From the NCBI RefSeq assembly GCF_000301055.1, contig NZ_JH932300.1:761143-825142 (forward strand): a stretch of DNA of 64,000 nt. Reading direction: 5' to 3'. The DNA is from Falseniella ignava CCUG 37419. GTDB taxonomy: Bacteria > Bacillota > Bacilli > Lactobacillales > Aerococcaceae. Position numbers and translations under genes: made by a program. Under the pieces are notes generated by a model. It was given only the letters and a program-made list of their open reading frames with translations, was not told the DNA's origin and searched no databases. Positions within the stretch are counted from its first letter, which is position 1. Every line of letters begins with the position of its first letter. Shown one piece after another: positions 8,727 through 17,162 of the stretch.

Positions 8727-8816
8727 CAACCAAGCGAGCGAAGCGCGGTAGTTTTTAACCCTCTTTCGTTACACGCTAAAAACCCAAAAATCGGGACATA
8801 TTCATTTGTGCTTGAC

Positions 8817-8846
8817 ACCCTATCATAAAATATTTTTTCTATTCAT
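8817..8846 (+). repeat. Right copy of 30-bp target-site duplication
   Basis: This stretch is identical to 7143-7172 and abuts the right end of the insertion sequence. It marks the original uninterrupted sequence between the binding-protein terminator and the nupO promoter. Confidence 0.88.
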
Positions 8847-8864
8847 GACTATCATTATTTAGAT

Positions 8865-8906
8865 ACAAAAAAACGAGACATTAATCAAGAGAAAGATTAA
8901 TGTCTC
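8865..8906 (-). terminator. Intrinsic terminator of the nucleoside-binding protein gene
   Basis: On the minus strand a 12-bp perfect stem (8875-8886 with 8895-8906) is followed by seven T residues. It lies between the binding-protein stop and the IS, so even before insertion only part of the transcription would have reached nupO. Confidence 0.85.
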
Positions 8907-8932
8907 ATTAATCACTAGGTGAGGTCTATTAA

Positions 8933-9955
8933 TTATTCTGGTTTTTCAGGAACTTCAATTTCACCATCAATTATTTGTTGACGGTATTCAGCGATTTTTT
9001 CTAGAGTTTCATCTGATAATTGACCTTCAGTTAACTCTACACCGCCGTCAGCTAAACCATAAATATAATGGCCGCCTTCGAATCCTTCTTCTTGTGTTTG
9101 GATTGTAAATTGTTTCACCGCTTCACCAACAGCTTTAAGTGTTGAAGTTAATGTTAAATGACGTTCCTCGCCATCAACTTCTACAATACCTTCTTCTTCT
9201 TGGTCACGGTCAACACCAATCACCCAGATGTTGCGTGATGGGTCATTTGCAACAATATCTTTCGCTTCTGAGAAGACACCGTTTCCTGTGTCACCTGAAG
9301 CATGGAAAATTACGTCAACATCGTTAGCGTACATTGCTGCAGCAATTTGACGTCCGCGAGGTGCATCCCCGAAACTTCCCGCATATTCAACAGTGATGTT
9401 GATATCTGGATTAACTGCTTTAGCTCCAGCAACAAATCCAGCTTCAAAACGGTCGATAACGAATCCTTCAACGCCCCCAACAAATCCAATATGGTCTGTC
9501 TCAGTTGTTAAAGCCGCTGCGACACCTGCTAAGAATGATGCTTCATGGTCTTTAAATGTAAGTGAAGCAACGTTAGGTTGATCTACTACAGAGTCAACAA
9601 TCGCGAAGTGGCGATCTGGATATTGTTGTGCAAAATCATCAATTGCAGCTTCAAGTTTAAAACCGATTCCGAAAATTAAGTCAAAATCTGCCGAAATTGC
9701 AGTATTTAAGTTTGTTACGAAGTCTGAGTCGCTATTAGATTGAATATAGTCATATCCATCTTTACCGCGTTCTTTACCTTCAGCTTCGCCCCACTCTTGA
9801 ATACCTTCCCAAGCACTTTGGTTGAATGACTTATCGTCTACTCCCCCGATATCCGTAATGATAACCGCTGAGAAATCTTCAGCTGCTTGAACTGTAGGAG
9901 CTACAGCAGCTACCGCCATTAATGCAACAGATGATGCTTTCAATAATTTTTTCAT
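8933..9955 (-). CDS. nupN: BMP-family nucleoside-binding protein of the ABC importer, without lipobox
   Basis: This is the substrate-binding component of the nucleoside importer (BmpA/PnrA/Med family). The 340-residue protein has the family N-terminus AVIITDIGGVDDKSFNQSAW after the signal peptide. It also has HIGFVGG near residue 156 and FHASGDTGNGVFSEA near residue 217, and its length is typical. Oddly for a Gram-positive binding protein, the signal region MKKLLKASSVALMAVAAVAP contains no cysteine. It ends in a signal-peptidase-I-like VQA-AED site, so no lipid anchor is visible. It has its own promoter and terminator. The transporter genes follow in the same direction beyond a 1.6-kb insertion sequence. 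Confidence 0.92.
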   Translation of the reverse strand: MKKLLKASSVALMAVAAVAPTVQAAEDFSAVIITDIGGVDDKSFNQSAWEGIQEWGEAEGKERGKDGYDYIQSNSDSDFVTNLNTAISADFDLIFGIGFKLEAAIDDFAQQYPDRHFAIVDSVVDQPNVASLTFKDHEASFLAGVAAALTTETDHIGFVGGVEGFVIDRFEAGFVAGAKAVNPDINITVEYAGSFGDAPRGRQIAAAMYANDVDVIFHASGDTGNGVFSEAKDIVANDPSRNIWVIGVDRDQEEEGIVEVDGEERHLTLTSTLKAVGEAVKQFTIQTQEEGFEGGHYIYGLADGGVELTEGQLSDETLEKIAEYRQQIIDGEIEVPEKPE

Positions 9956-9982
9956 AAATACCTCCCAAGTATTGATAAATTA

Positions 9983-10011
9983 ATTATAAACAATTCATTT
10001 TTAAAAAGCAA
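9983..10011 (-). promoter_or_regulatory. Promoter of the nucleoside-binding protein gene
   Basis: On the minus strand a perfect TATAAT -10 (9983-9988) lies 17 bp from TTGCTT (10006-10011, 3 of 6 consensus bases), about 28 bp upstream of the start codon. No purine riboswitch fits in the 95-bp gap to ftsK. Confidence 0.65.
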
Positions 10012-10050
10012 TTCGAAAAAATCTATGATGGATGGACCATATGACGCAAA

Positions 10051-12852
10051 TTAATTGATTAGAACTTGACGCGGTTTACTACCATCTTGGGCACTTACGT
10101 ATCCCAAACTTTCTAAATCATCGATCAGTCGTGCAGCTCGATTATAGCCAATTCGGAAACGTCGTTGTAATTGAGAAATACTAACGGTTTCCAACTCTTG
10201 AATTAATTCTACAACCTCGTCGAATAATTCATCACTCGACGCCTCTGCTAGTTCCATACTTTCCTTCGTCACAATAATATTTTCATCATACTCAGGTTCA
10301 CTTTGAGCTTTAATATAGTCTGTTATTCGCTCGACTTCCTCATCAGAAATATAGGCCCCTTGAACACGCAATGGTTTTGAACGTCCCATCGGTTGGAATA
10401 ACATATCACCCCGGCCCAATAACTTCTCTGCACCATTGGCATCTAATATTGTCCGTGAGTCTGTTCCACTTGAAACTGCAAATGCTAAACGACTCGGTAT
10501 ATTGGCCTTAATAATTCCAGTAATAACGTCCACGGATGGTCGCTGTGTTGCAATAATCATATGAATTCCAGCCGCACGAGCCATTTGAGCCAACCGTATA
10601 ATGGCTGTTTCGACCTCGTTACTTGCGACTAACATTAAATCTGCTAATTCATCAATAAAGACAACAATTTTGGGAAGTGGCTGATACCCTGTCCCCTCTG
10701 TTTGATTGAGCTCAGCAATTGTTTCATTATAACCTTCAATATTACGAACCCCGGTTGATGCAAATAATTCATAACGATGCTCCATCTCTTGAACAACATT
10801 ATTTAGAGCTTGAGCCGCTTTACGCGGATTCGTAACAACCGGCGCCAATAGATGGGGTAATTCATTATAAAGTGTCAATTCAACTTTTTTCGGATCAACC
10901 ATTAAGAATTTCACTTCATCCGGTTTGGCTTTCATTAAAAGAGAAGTAATAATCACGTTCATTCCAACTGATTTACCACTTCCTGTCGCTCCCGCAATTA
11001 ATAAGTGCGGCATTTTACTTAAATCCGCTAAGCAGACCGAGCCCGAAATATCTCGTCCTAATGGAACTTCTAATATCTTGTTTGATTTTAGGGCCGGATC
11101 AATAATTTCCCAAAAAGAGACCGGACTCACTTGGATATTTGGCACTTCAATACCAATCAGTGACTTGCCTGGAATCGGTGCTTCGATTCGTACATCACGT
11201 GCTGCTAATGCCAAAGCAATATCGTCCGCTAAAGAGACAATCTTGCTTACTTTTACCCCAATTGCAGGTTCAATCTCATATTTTGTGACAGAAGGACCCA
11301 AATTTGCTTTAACGACTTTAGCATCCACTCCAAAACTTTCAAAAGTAATTTCTAGTTTTTTGATATTTTCATTGATGCGTTTATATTCATCAGATTGATC
11401 CACAGGTGGGATTTTATTTAGTAACGACTTCGTTGGTAATTGATAACTTTGAGGTTGTTTCGTAGATTTTGGTTTAGAAACTGTCGATTTACTGGTGCAA
11501 TTCTCTTCAATTAAATTATCCAGTTCATCCGATGTTGTATTTTGTACAGTTGTAGATTTATTTTGCCAATGTTCTGCAGATTGTTCTGAGTGGTCCTTAA
11601 CTGGATTAACCCCAGACTGCTCTTCAACTAAATCAGAAGACAAGATCGCTTTCGATGAAGTTAAAGAGGTCCTATCAGCGGGTATATCTTGTTCTGAAAC
11701 TGTTGTACTATCTTGCACGACCGGTTGTTTGCTCTGATTTTCCGCTCCTGTACTGCCATCATTTGGTGAGATTTCAGAAATGGTTTCTCTACCATGCGTA
11801 GTAATCATCGGTGAAGTCCCAGTGAGATTACGCGCCGATTCAGATTGATTAATTTGATCAAAATAATCTAAATCTAGCTCTTTTTGGATTTTTAGCTGAC
11901 GTTCTTCTCGCTCACGCTTCGCCGTCGATGCTAACGGGTCTTTTGACGTGTATCGTTCAAATTCAGTAGGTCGATCGATAGCCATTGGTAAGTCGTATTG
12001 ATAACTATAATCTATCGTTTGTTCTTGAGAATCATTTGATTTAAATAATTGCTCTAACTTATCTTTTAACTTAAATGAATTCTTCGGTCTGGCTGGTGGC
12101 TGTGATCTATATTCTGAATTCACCTCATGACTTTTTACAGGATTCGCGGTGGTAGTGTCAAGTGAAGTTTGTACTGTTGAATTACTTTCTTCAACTTCTT
12201 CAGAACGATCAAAAGATTCGCGGTAATCATTTCTAGCTTGCTGAATCGATTGATTTGCTGATTGAAATAATTTCCCAATTTGACTGCCTAAGTGTTGAAT
12301 TGATTTTTTGATCATAGATATTTCAATCCCAACTACCAAGAACAATCCAATCCAAAATAAAAAAAATGAAAAAACTATACTACCTTGAATACCTAAAAGA
12401 TAGTTAATCGTTTGATATAAAAAAGCACCCATCATGCCGCCACCTAATGATAATTGTGACTGACCCATAACAAATTCATTTTTAAAAATAGTATAGGTTA
12501 ACTGATAGATACCTTCAGATAACGGTTCTTGTGCACTAAATTCTTTCAAATGAAATAATAAAGTTAAAGATATTAATAACAATGTTCCACCAATAAATTT
12601 TTTAATGGGAATATTGACCATTTGACTGCGCCATACCATCATCACTCCCCAAGCACCAATTGCAAATAATCCAAGTGGGTAGACTTCCCCGATAAATAAT
12701 CGAAATGAATTAACAATTAGCATCCCCATAAAACCTGTATGTATTAGTGCAATTGCAGACATAAAGACTAAAATTAATCCAATCACAATGTAGAGATACG
12801 AGCGGTGAGGTTGGTTTACTTTAGATTTTGATGTTGATTTCTTTGAACTCAA
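10051..12852 (-). CDS. ftsK: DNA translocase FtsK/SpoIIIE
   Basis: FtsK pumps DNA through the division septum and helps resolve chromosome dimers. The 933-residue protein has four or five N-terminal membrane segments (about residues 20-180) and a long, low-complexity Ser/Thr/Gln-rich linker to about 470. The RecA-like motor follows, with Walker A GATGSGKS near residue 620, Walker [12 protein letters not shown] near 720 and the conserved [20 protein letters not shown] segment. The C-terminal gamma winged helix ([20 protein letters not shown]) reads polarity sequences. Translation appears to start at a TTG at 12852 after a GAGGG site. It is divergent from yidC. Confidence 0.95.
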   Translation of the reverse strand: MSSKKSTSKSKVNQPHRSYLYIVIGLILVFMSAIALIHTGFMGMLIVNSFRLFIGEVYPLGLFAIGAWGVMMVWRSQMVNIPIKKFIGGTLLLISLTLLFHLKEFSAQEPLSEGIYQLTYTIFKNEFVMGQSQLSLGGGMMGAFLYQTINYLLGIQGSIVFSFFLFWIGLFLVVGIEISMIKKSIQHLGSQIGKLFQSANQSIQQARNDYRESFDRSEEVEESNSTVQTSLDTTTANPVKSHEVNSEYRSQPPARPKNSFKLKDKLEQLFKSNDSQEQTIDYSYQYDLPMAIDRPTEFERYTSKDPLASTAKREREERQLKIQKELDLDYFDQINQSESARNLTGTSPMITTHGRETISEISPNDGSTGAENQSKQPVVQDSTTVSEQDIPADRTSLTSSKAILSSDLVEEQSGVNPVKDHSEQSAEHWQNKSTTVQNTTSDELDNLIEENCTSKSTVSKPKSTKQPQSYQLPTKSLLNKIPPVDQSDEYKRINENIKKLEITFESFGVDAKVVKANLGPSVTKYEIEPAIGVKVSKIVSLADDIALALAARDVRIEAPIPGKSLIGIEVPNIQVSPVSFWEIIDPALKSNKILEVPLGRDISGSVCLADLSKMPHLLIAGATGSGKSVGMNVIITSLLMKAKPDEVKFLMVDPKKVELTLYNELPHLLAPVVTNPRKAAQALNNVVQEMEHRYELFASTGVRNIEGYNETIAELNQTEGTGYQPLPKIVVFIDELADLMLVASNEVETAIIRLAQMARAAGIHMIIATQRPSVDVITGIIKANIPSRLAFAVSSGTDSRTILDANGAEKLLGRGDMLFQPMGRSKPLRVQGAYISDEEVERITDYIKAQSEPEYDENIIVTKESMELAEASSDELFDEVVELIQELETVSISQLQRRFRIGYNRAARLIDDLESLGYVSAQDGSKPRQVLIN

Positions 12853-12961
12853 TCCAATCCCTCAATTCTAAATATTATGCTTTCTTATTATAACAAAAGC
12901 TTTCTTCGATTGCATTCTTCGTATAAAATAGATTAACTCGTCGTTTCATTTGTTCTAAAGA

Positions 12962-12990
12962 TTGAAATATGCTTTAAAATTCTATATGAT
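12962..12990 (+). promoter_or_regulatory. yidC promoter
   Basis: TTGAAA (12962-12967) and TATGAT (12985-12990) are separated by 17 bp and lie about 33 bp upstream of the yidC start, in the divergent gap shared with ftsK. Confidence 0.65.
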
Positions 12991-13022
12991 AATCAATGTG
13001 AATAAAATGGAGAGAGTGACAT

Positions 13023-13985
13023 ATGGAAAAGATTAAAAAGAATTATAAAAAATGGATTGCTTTAGTCGTTGTATCTTTTGTATTAGTAGGATGTATTAAA
13101 TACGATGCATCAGGTCAGCCTACCGGTTGGGTATTCGAATATATTGGCCGCCCAACAATTCAATTATTAGATTGGATTGCCGGATTATTTACTAATGCAA
13201 GTGGCGAAAAAAATTATGGGCTTGCCATAATTATCGTAACAATTTTAACTCGTATTTTTATGCTACCATCAAGTATTAAAATGACGAAAAGTTCCATGAT
13301 GAGCGCTGCAAAAATGGAATTAGCACAACCTGAAATAAAAGAAATTCAAGCTGAAATGGATGCAACACAAGATCCATCCGTAAAAGCACAGCTACAACAA
13401 GAACTTTTAGCTGTTCATAAAAAATACGACATTAATATGTTTGGCGATACTTTAGGTGGCTGTTTACCACTATTAATTCAAATGCCGTTTATTACAGCCG
13501 TTTATGCTGCTATTCGCTCTTCCCAAGAAATTGCAAATAGTTCCTTCTTAGGCATTCACTTAGGTAAACGCAGCATCCTAATTGTAGCACTGGTTGTCTT
13601 AGCATATTTCCTGCAAGGTTGGTTAATGCAAAAACAAAGTACCGTCAGCTCATCCAACCCGCAAGCCCAACAAACAACGAAAATGATGATGTTAATGAAT
13701 CCATTGATGTTAGGGTGGATTTCTTGGGCTTCAGCAGCTGGGCTAGGATTGTATTTCTTAACCGGTGGGATCTTTATGATTGTACAACAACTATATATCA
13801 ACCACCAAGTTCGTCCTAGAATTGAAGCCATGGTTGAAGAAAAACGTGAATACTATGAGTCTCTACCTCGTACCAAACGTAAACGTAAAGTAAATGTTCA
13901 ACAAGAAACATCTTCAAGAAATCAGCGATTAGTCCCAACTAAAAATACTTCGACACGCCGTAATGAAGGTAAACAAAGGCGCTAA
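13023..13985 (+). CDS. yidC: Membrane protein insertase YidC/OxaA, lipoprotein form
   Basis: YidC inserts and folds membrane proteins, alone or with SecYEG. The 320-residue protein begins with a lipoprotein signal sequence whose lipobox LVGC places the lipidated cysteine at residue 24, as in Gram-positive YidC paralogues. About five membrane segments follow, with the insertase signature between residues 65 and 265, including LGGCLPLLIQMPFITAVYAA. The basic C-terminal tail (TKRKRKVNVQQ and onward) suits ribosome contact. The gene is a single transcription unit with its own promoter and a strong bidirectional terminator. It lacks the usual rnpA neighbour, so it is probably the second of two paralogues, as is common in Lactobacillales; that is inference. 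Confidence 0.93.
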   Translation: MEKIKKNYKKWIALVVVSFVLVGCIKYDASGQPTGWVFEYIGRPTIQLLDWIAGLFTNASGEKNYGLAIIIVTILTRIFMLPSSIKMTKSSMMSAAKMELAQPEIKEIQAEMDATQDPSVKAQLQQELLAVHKKYDINMFGDTLGGCLPLLIQMPFITAVYAAIRSSQEIANSSFLGIHLGKRSILIVALVVLAYFLQGWLMQKQSTVSSSNPQAQQTTKMMMLMNPLMLGWISWASAAGLGLYFLTGGIFMIVQQLYINHQVRPRIEAMVEEKREYYESLPRTKRKRKVNVQQETSSRNQRLVPTKNTSTRRNEGKQRR

Positions 13986-14008
13986 ATCAACGACGATTAG
14001 TCAAAGAA

Positions 14009-14040
14009 AATCCCACTTCGAGATGAAGTGGGATTTTTGT
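14009..14040. terminator. Bidirectional terminator between yidC and the MBL hydrolase gene
   Basis: The 11-bp stem aatcccacttc/gaagtgggatt with a 5-nt loop is followed by TTTTT on the plus strand and preceded by AAAA. It serves yidC on the plus strand and the metallo-hydrolase gene on the minus strand. Confidence 0.85.
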
Positions 14041-14043
14041 AAT

Positions 14044-14748
14044 TTAGAATTGGTCTCGTTGTTTTCTTAATTGAATAAAACGATCTAATGTCGGCGCCAT
14101 CATTAACAAATTTATTGTCCGTTCATGTTGAATGGAGCTCGGATAGGAAGGAATGTTTTTCTTCTCATATTTGCATGCTTGTTTTAATTCACGCTCTAAA
14201 ACCGGATTATTTGGGAAAATTGACTGATTAAATAACAAATTGGTAATAGTATACTCATGTCCCGCGTAAATATGCACATCGTTCGATAGTTGTTTAAACC
14301 ACTGCATACTACGATAAGCTGCTTCATAATCTCCGGTAAATACGCGACCACAACCTGCCGAAAATAGCGCATCTCCACAAAACAGATGTTGACCTAATAA
14401 ATAACTAATGTGCTCCATCGTATGCCCTGGTGTGTGCATCACATATCCTGGTTGATTACATATTTCAAGCGTATCACCTTGACGTAATGTTCGAGTATTA
14501 AATTCATCCGTCTCGACAGGTCCTAATACTTCTACTTGAGGATATTTGGCAAAAATTTCATTCACTCCACCTGTATGGTCCTCATGATTATGCGTGAGGA
14601 GAATATGTGTAAGATCTAAAGAGTGGCTACTCAAATAGTCCAATACTAGCATCGCTTCACCTGGATCTACTACAACAGCAGTGCCGTCATGTATCATCAC
14701 CCATATATAGTTATCTTTAAGCGCCCTCAATGGAACAATCCGCATCAT
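14044..14748 (-). CDS. Metallo-beta-lactamase fold hydrolase (glyoxalase II-like)
   Basis: The protein (234 residues) is a metal-dependent hydrolase of the glyoxalase II/HcaG group. It has the metal-binding motif THNHEDHTGG (H53, H55, D57, H58), a later histidine in HTPGHTMEHISY, an aspartate in LFCGDALFSAGCGR and a last histidine in IYAGHEYT. Substrate cannot be read from the sequence; thioesters such as S-lactoylglutathione analogues are the family default. Two start codons are adjacent. The second ATG (14745) is better spaced from the GGGTG site. The gene ends at the bidirectional terminator shared with yidC and begins a few bases after the histidine kinase gene, probably in one operon with it. 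Confidence 0.85.
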   Translation of the reverse strand: MMRIVPLRALKDNYIWVMIHDGTAVVVDPGEAMLVLDYLSSHSLDLTHILLTHNHEDHTGGVNEIFAKYPQVEVLGPVETDEFNTRTLRQGDTLEICNQPGYVMHTPGHTMEHISYLLGQHLFCGDALFSAGCGRVFTGDYEAAYRSMQWFKQLSNDVHIYAGHEYTITNLLFNQSIFPNNPVLERELKQACKYEKKNIPSYPSSIQHERTINLLMMAPTLDRFIQLRKQRDQF

Positions 14749-14754
14749 ATCACC

Positions 14755-16257
14755 CTATTTTATATTTCTTCTTTCTGCAATTTGCTTACGACGGTAAATC
14801 TGGCGAGAATCTGTCATAATTGGCAACGTAATGTAAAAAATTGAACCATTTCCAAAGACACTCTCAACACGAATATCTCCTTTATATCCTCGAATCAATT
14901 GCTGTGCAATGCTTAATCCTAAACCGTTTCCGCCCTTTTCTCGAACACGAGACTTATCAACACGGTAAAAACGACTGAAAACACGTTCTTTATCCTTCTC
15001 AGTCATACCTTCTCCGAAGTCTTGAACCGTTATTTCAACTTGTGTCACACTCTTGCTGACCGATACATGAATTTCTTTTCGATCTTTACTATATTTAACT
15101 GCGTTGTCTAACAATATAATCAACACTTGCTCAATATGATTGCGGAAAGCTTGAACATAAACATCCTGCCCTTCCATATCTGAATCCATATAAAAATCAA
15201 AATCTTCATGGATCAACTTAAAATTATTAAATACTTGTTCGGTTGTACTATATATTTCAGTGATTTCGTCTTTATAGTCAATATTGACATTATCGGCACG
15301 TGATAAGTCAAGCATTTCTTGAACAAGGTGTTGCATCCGTGAAATTTCTTGCAGCGCTGAAGCAATGGACTCCTCTAGAATCTCAGGGTCTTCCTTGCCC
15401 CATCGATCTAGCAATTTAAGATGTCCTTGAACAATCGCTACCGGCGTTCGCAATTCATGTGATACATCTTCCACAAATTGTTTCTGTCCCGTTACATATT
15501 TATCGAGTTTATCTAATAATGAATTAACATGAATATTTAATTCACTCCACTCGTCTTTTGAAGACAATCGCATCATACGAATTTGAGATAAATTTTCTTC
15601 CTCAATCGTATCCAACTCACTATTAAGAGAAGTTAATGGCTTTAAGAATCGATGGCTCAAAATTATTGCCATTAGAATAAAAGCAACACAAGTAATACCT
15701 AAAATTAAATAGTAATAACGTTGTAATGCCATTAAAAATTGAATCATTCCTTGTGGTTTTACAATCATCTGTAATGATCCAATTTTTATATCACTTTCTT
15801 TATGATAAATCGGTTGGAATGCAACAAAATAATCTTCTCCTTTGACATGTGTATTCGTTAAAATACCCGAGTGATTAATCGAAGGAATTGTATTATTACG
15901 TGTCATATAAATAAGTTGATTCAAATCATTAAATAATCGCAAATTGATCGATTCACTATCTATGGCTTGCAAGTACTGAATCGCAAGTTCATTATTCGGA
16001 TGTTTAGGTTGATTGCCTGGAGACAAAATTGTCTTTTCTTTTACAAACGGATGATCAAATTCACTTAGAAAATTACAAGCTTCATCGTAGATGACTTGGA
16101 AATGACTTTCAACCGCTTGATGTGCGGCACGATCAATAACTACTTTGAACCGAGATAAACTAATAAATGCAATAAGAATCGTTACAACACTAATAACAAA
16201 GCTCCATTTCCATTTTAAAGAAATGGGCCGATGGCTTTTTTGATTTGTCGTATTCAT
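14755..16257 (-). CDS. Sensor histidine kinase, CovS/LisK/ArlS-like
   Basis: This 500-residue membrane kinase has two transmembrane segments (about 16-38 and 182-203) around an extracytoplasmic sensor of about 140 residues. A HAMP linker follows, then a HisKA domain with the phospho-accepting histidine in VSHELRTP near residue 266. The HATPase domain has N, G1 and G2 boxes (LLDNAVKYSKD, DFGEGM, GGNGLGLSI). It is the partner of the response regulator directly upstream: its ATG overlaps that gene's TAA by one base, so translation is coupled. The family (LisK, CovS, ArlS) responds to envelope, osmotic or metal conditions and regulates surface and virulence genes. The signal in this strain is unknown. 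Confidence 0.92.
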   Translation of the reverse strand: MNTTNQKSHRPISLKWKWSFVISVVTILIAFISLSRFKVVIDRAAHQAVESHFQVIYDEACNFLSEFDHPFVKEKTILSPGNQPKHPNNELAIQYLQAIDSESINLRLFNDLNQLIYMTRNNTIPSINHSGILTNTHVKGEDYFVAFQPIYHKESDIKIGSLQMIVKPQGMIQFLMALQRYYYLILGITCVAFILMAIILSHRFLKPLTSLNSELDTIEEENLSQIRMMRLSSKDEWSELNIHVNSLLDKLDKYVTGQKQFVEDVSHELRTPVAIVQGHLKLLDRWGKEDPEILEESIASALQEISRMQHLVQEMLDLSRADNVNIDYKDEITEIYSTTEQVFNNFKLIHEDFDFYMDSDMEGQDVYVQAFRNHIEQVLIILLDNAVKYSKDRKEIHVSVSKSVTQVEITVQDFGEGMTEKDKERVFSRFYRVDKSRVREKGGNGLGLSIAQQLIRGYKGDIRVESVFGNGSIFYITLPIMTDSRQIYRRKQIAERRNIK

Positions 16258-16961
16258 TAGTCACGCATTACATAACCCGTGCCACGAACTGTTTGGATAT
16301 AACTATCTTGTCCTGGAACATCCAGTTTATTACGAATATAACGAATATAGACATCTACCACGTTAGTTTCGACTTCTGAAGTATAACCCCACACTTTATC
16401 TAATAATACTTCACGTGACATAACTGTATTGATATTCTCCATTAAGAAGAGTAATAGTTCATATTCTCGTTTCGTTAAATCAACAACTTCATCGCCTCTT
16501 TTAACAATTCGATTTGCTTTTTCAATGGTTAGATTGCGGTAATGAACCGTTGGTTGTTCTTGATTGCGTTTTTCTTCATCACTTTGAATACGACGGAATA
16601 AAGCTCTTAGTCTAGCTAATAATTCTTCAATAGCGAAAGGTTTGACGATATAATCATCTGCACCTTGATCGAGACCAGCAACCCGGTCCATCACTGAATC
16701 ACGTGCTGTCATAATAATAATTGGGGTATCTTTTAACGGGCGAATTCGACGACATACTTCAAGACCGTTCAATTCCGGTAGCATTAGGTCTAATAGAATC
16801 ACATCCCAATCTTCATCAAGGGCCGCTTCAAGGCCACTCCGACCGTCATAACGAATATCCGTTTCATACCCTTCATGTTTAAGTTCTAAATCTACAAAGC
16901 GAGCTAAATTCTTTTCATCTTCAATAATTAGAATACGTGGTTTTTTTGTATCTTCAGACAT
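16257..16961 (-). CDS. OmpR-family response regulator, CovR/LisR/ArlR-like
   Basis: The 234-residue regulator has an N-terminal receiver domain (about 8-120) with the phospho-accepting aspartate D58 in [12 protein letters not shown] in DYIVKPFA and the T in MTAR complete the usual switch residues. A C-terminal winged helix (about 140-234) follows, ending in [10 protein letters not shown]. The receiver opening [14 protein letters not shown] and the [16 protein letters not shown] segment are close to streptococcal CovR and Listeria LisR. The ATG follows GGAGGGAG. About 100 bp upstream, an ISLre2 element now borders the promoter region, which could alter expression of this two-component system. 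Confidence 0.93.
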   Translation of the reverse strand: MSEDTKKPRILIIEDEKNLARFVDLELKHEGYETDIRYDGRSGLEAALDEDWDVILLDLMLPELNGLEVCRRIRPLKDTPIIIMTARDSVMDRVAGLDQGADDYIVKPFAIEELLARLRALFRRIQSDEEKRNQEQPTVHYRNLTIEKANRIVKRGDEVVDLTKREYELLLFLMENINTVMSREVLLDKVWGYTSEVETNVVDVYIRYIRNKLDVPGQDSYIQTVRGTGYVMRD

Positions 16962-17104
16962 TTGGCTCTCCCTCCAATAGTTTTCATATCAATATAATAT
17001 TACATAATTTGAATGAATTTTTCCATAGTAAAGTATTAAAACTCTCATTTTATTCATATTTTACCTTAGTGTAAAATAACTGTTGGTAAGCTAAAAGCAA
17101 AAAA

Positions 17105-17161
17105 GATAACCCTCTGCTATACTGTTAGTAGCCAACACACACAGAAAGTTAGAGGATTATC
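17105..17161 (+). promoter_or_regulatory. ISLre2 transposase leader with ribosome-binding-site foldback
   Basis: The arms gataaccctct (17105-17115) and agaggattatc (17151-17161) pair at 10 of 11 positions. The second arm holds the AGAGG ribosome binding site directly before the ATG at 17163. A TATACT -10 box (17118-17123) lies in the loop, just after the first arm. The -35 region is poor. Confidence 0.5.
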
Positions 17162-17162
17162 C

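Larger units (their letters stand above)
7173..8816 (+). mobile_element. Insertion sequence, ISNCY / IS1202-like, complete (1644 bp)
   Basis: The element is bounded by imperfect terminal inverted repeats. The left end reads CTCATCTACAAATGATAATG and the right end, reverse-complemented, reads GTCAAGCACAAATGAATATG, sharing ACAAATGA and ATGTC in register. It is flanked by identical 30-bp direct repeats. It contains one full-length transposase gene and a 19-bp perfect hairpin in its 3' untranslated part. Long duplications of about 24-29 bp are known for the IS1202 group, so 30 bp fits that placement. It lies between the nucleoside-binding protein gene and its transporter genes. Intact gene, ends and duplication indicate recent insertion. 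Confidence 0.9.

Noticed and set aside
9956..10050. Purine riboswitch upstream of the nucleoside-binding protein gene
   Set aside because: The gap is only 95 bp, contains a promoter close to the start and shows no three-way junction.
17054..17064. 11-bp target duplication for the ISLre2 element
   Set aside because: Aligning the inverted repeats in register puts the ends at 17065 and 18723, leaving a 9-bp duplication, the normal value; the extra tc matches by chance.
17059..17076. Palindrome-like TTTTACCTTAGTGTAAA resembling a stretch near 23251, considered as a shared operator
   Set aside because: The first copy is formed across the junction of host DNA and the ISLre2 end, so the resemblance is a coincidence of insertion.
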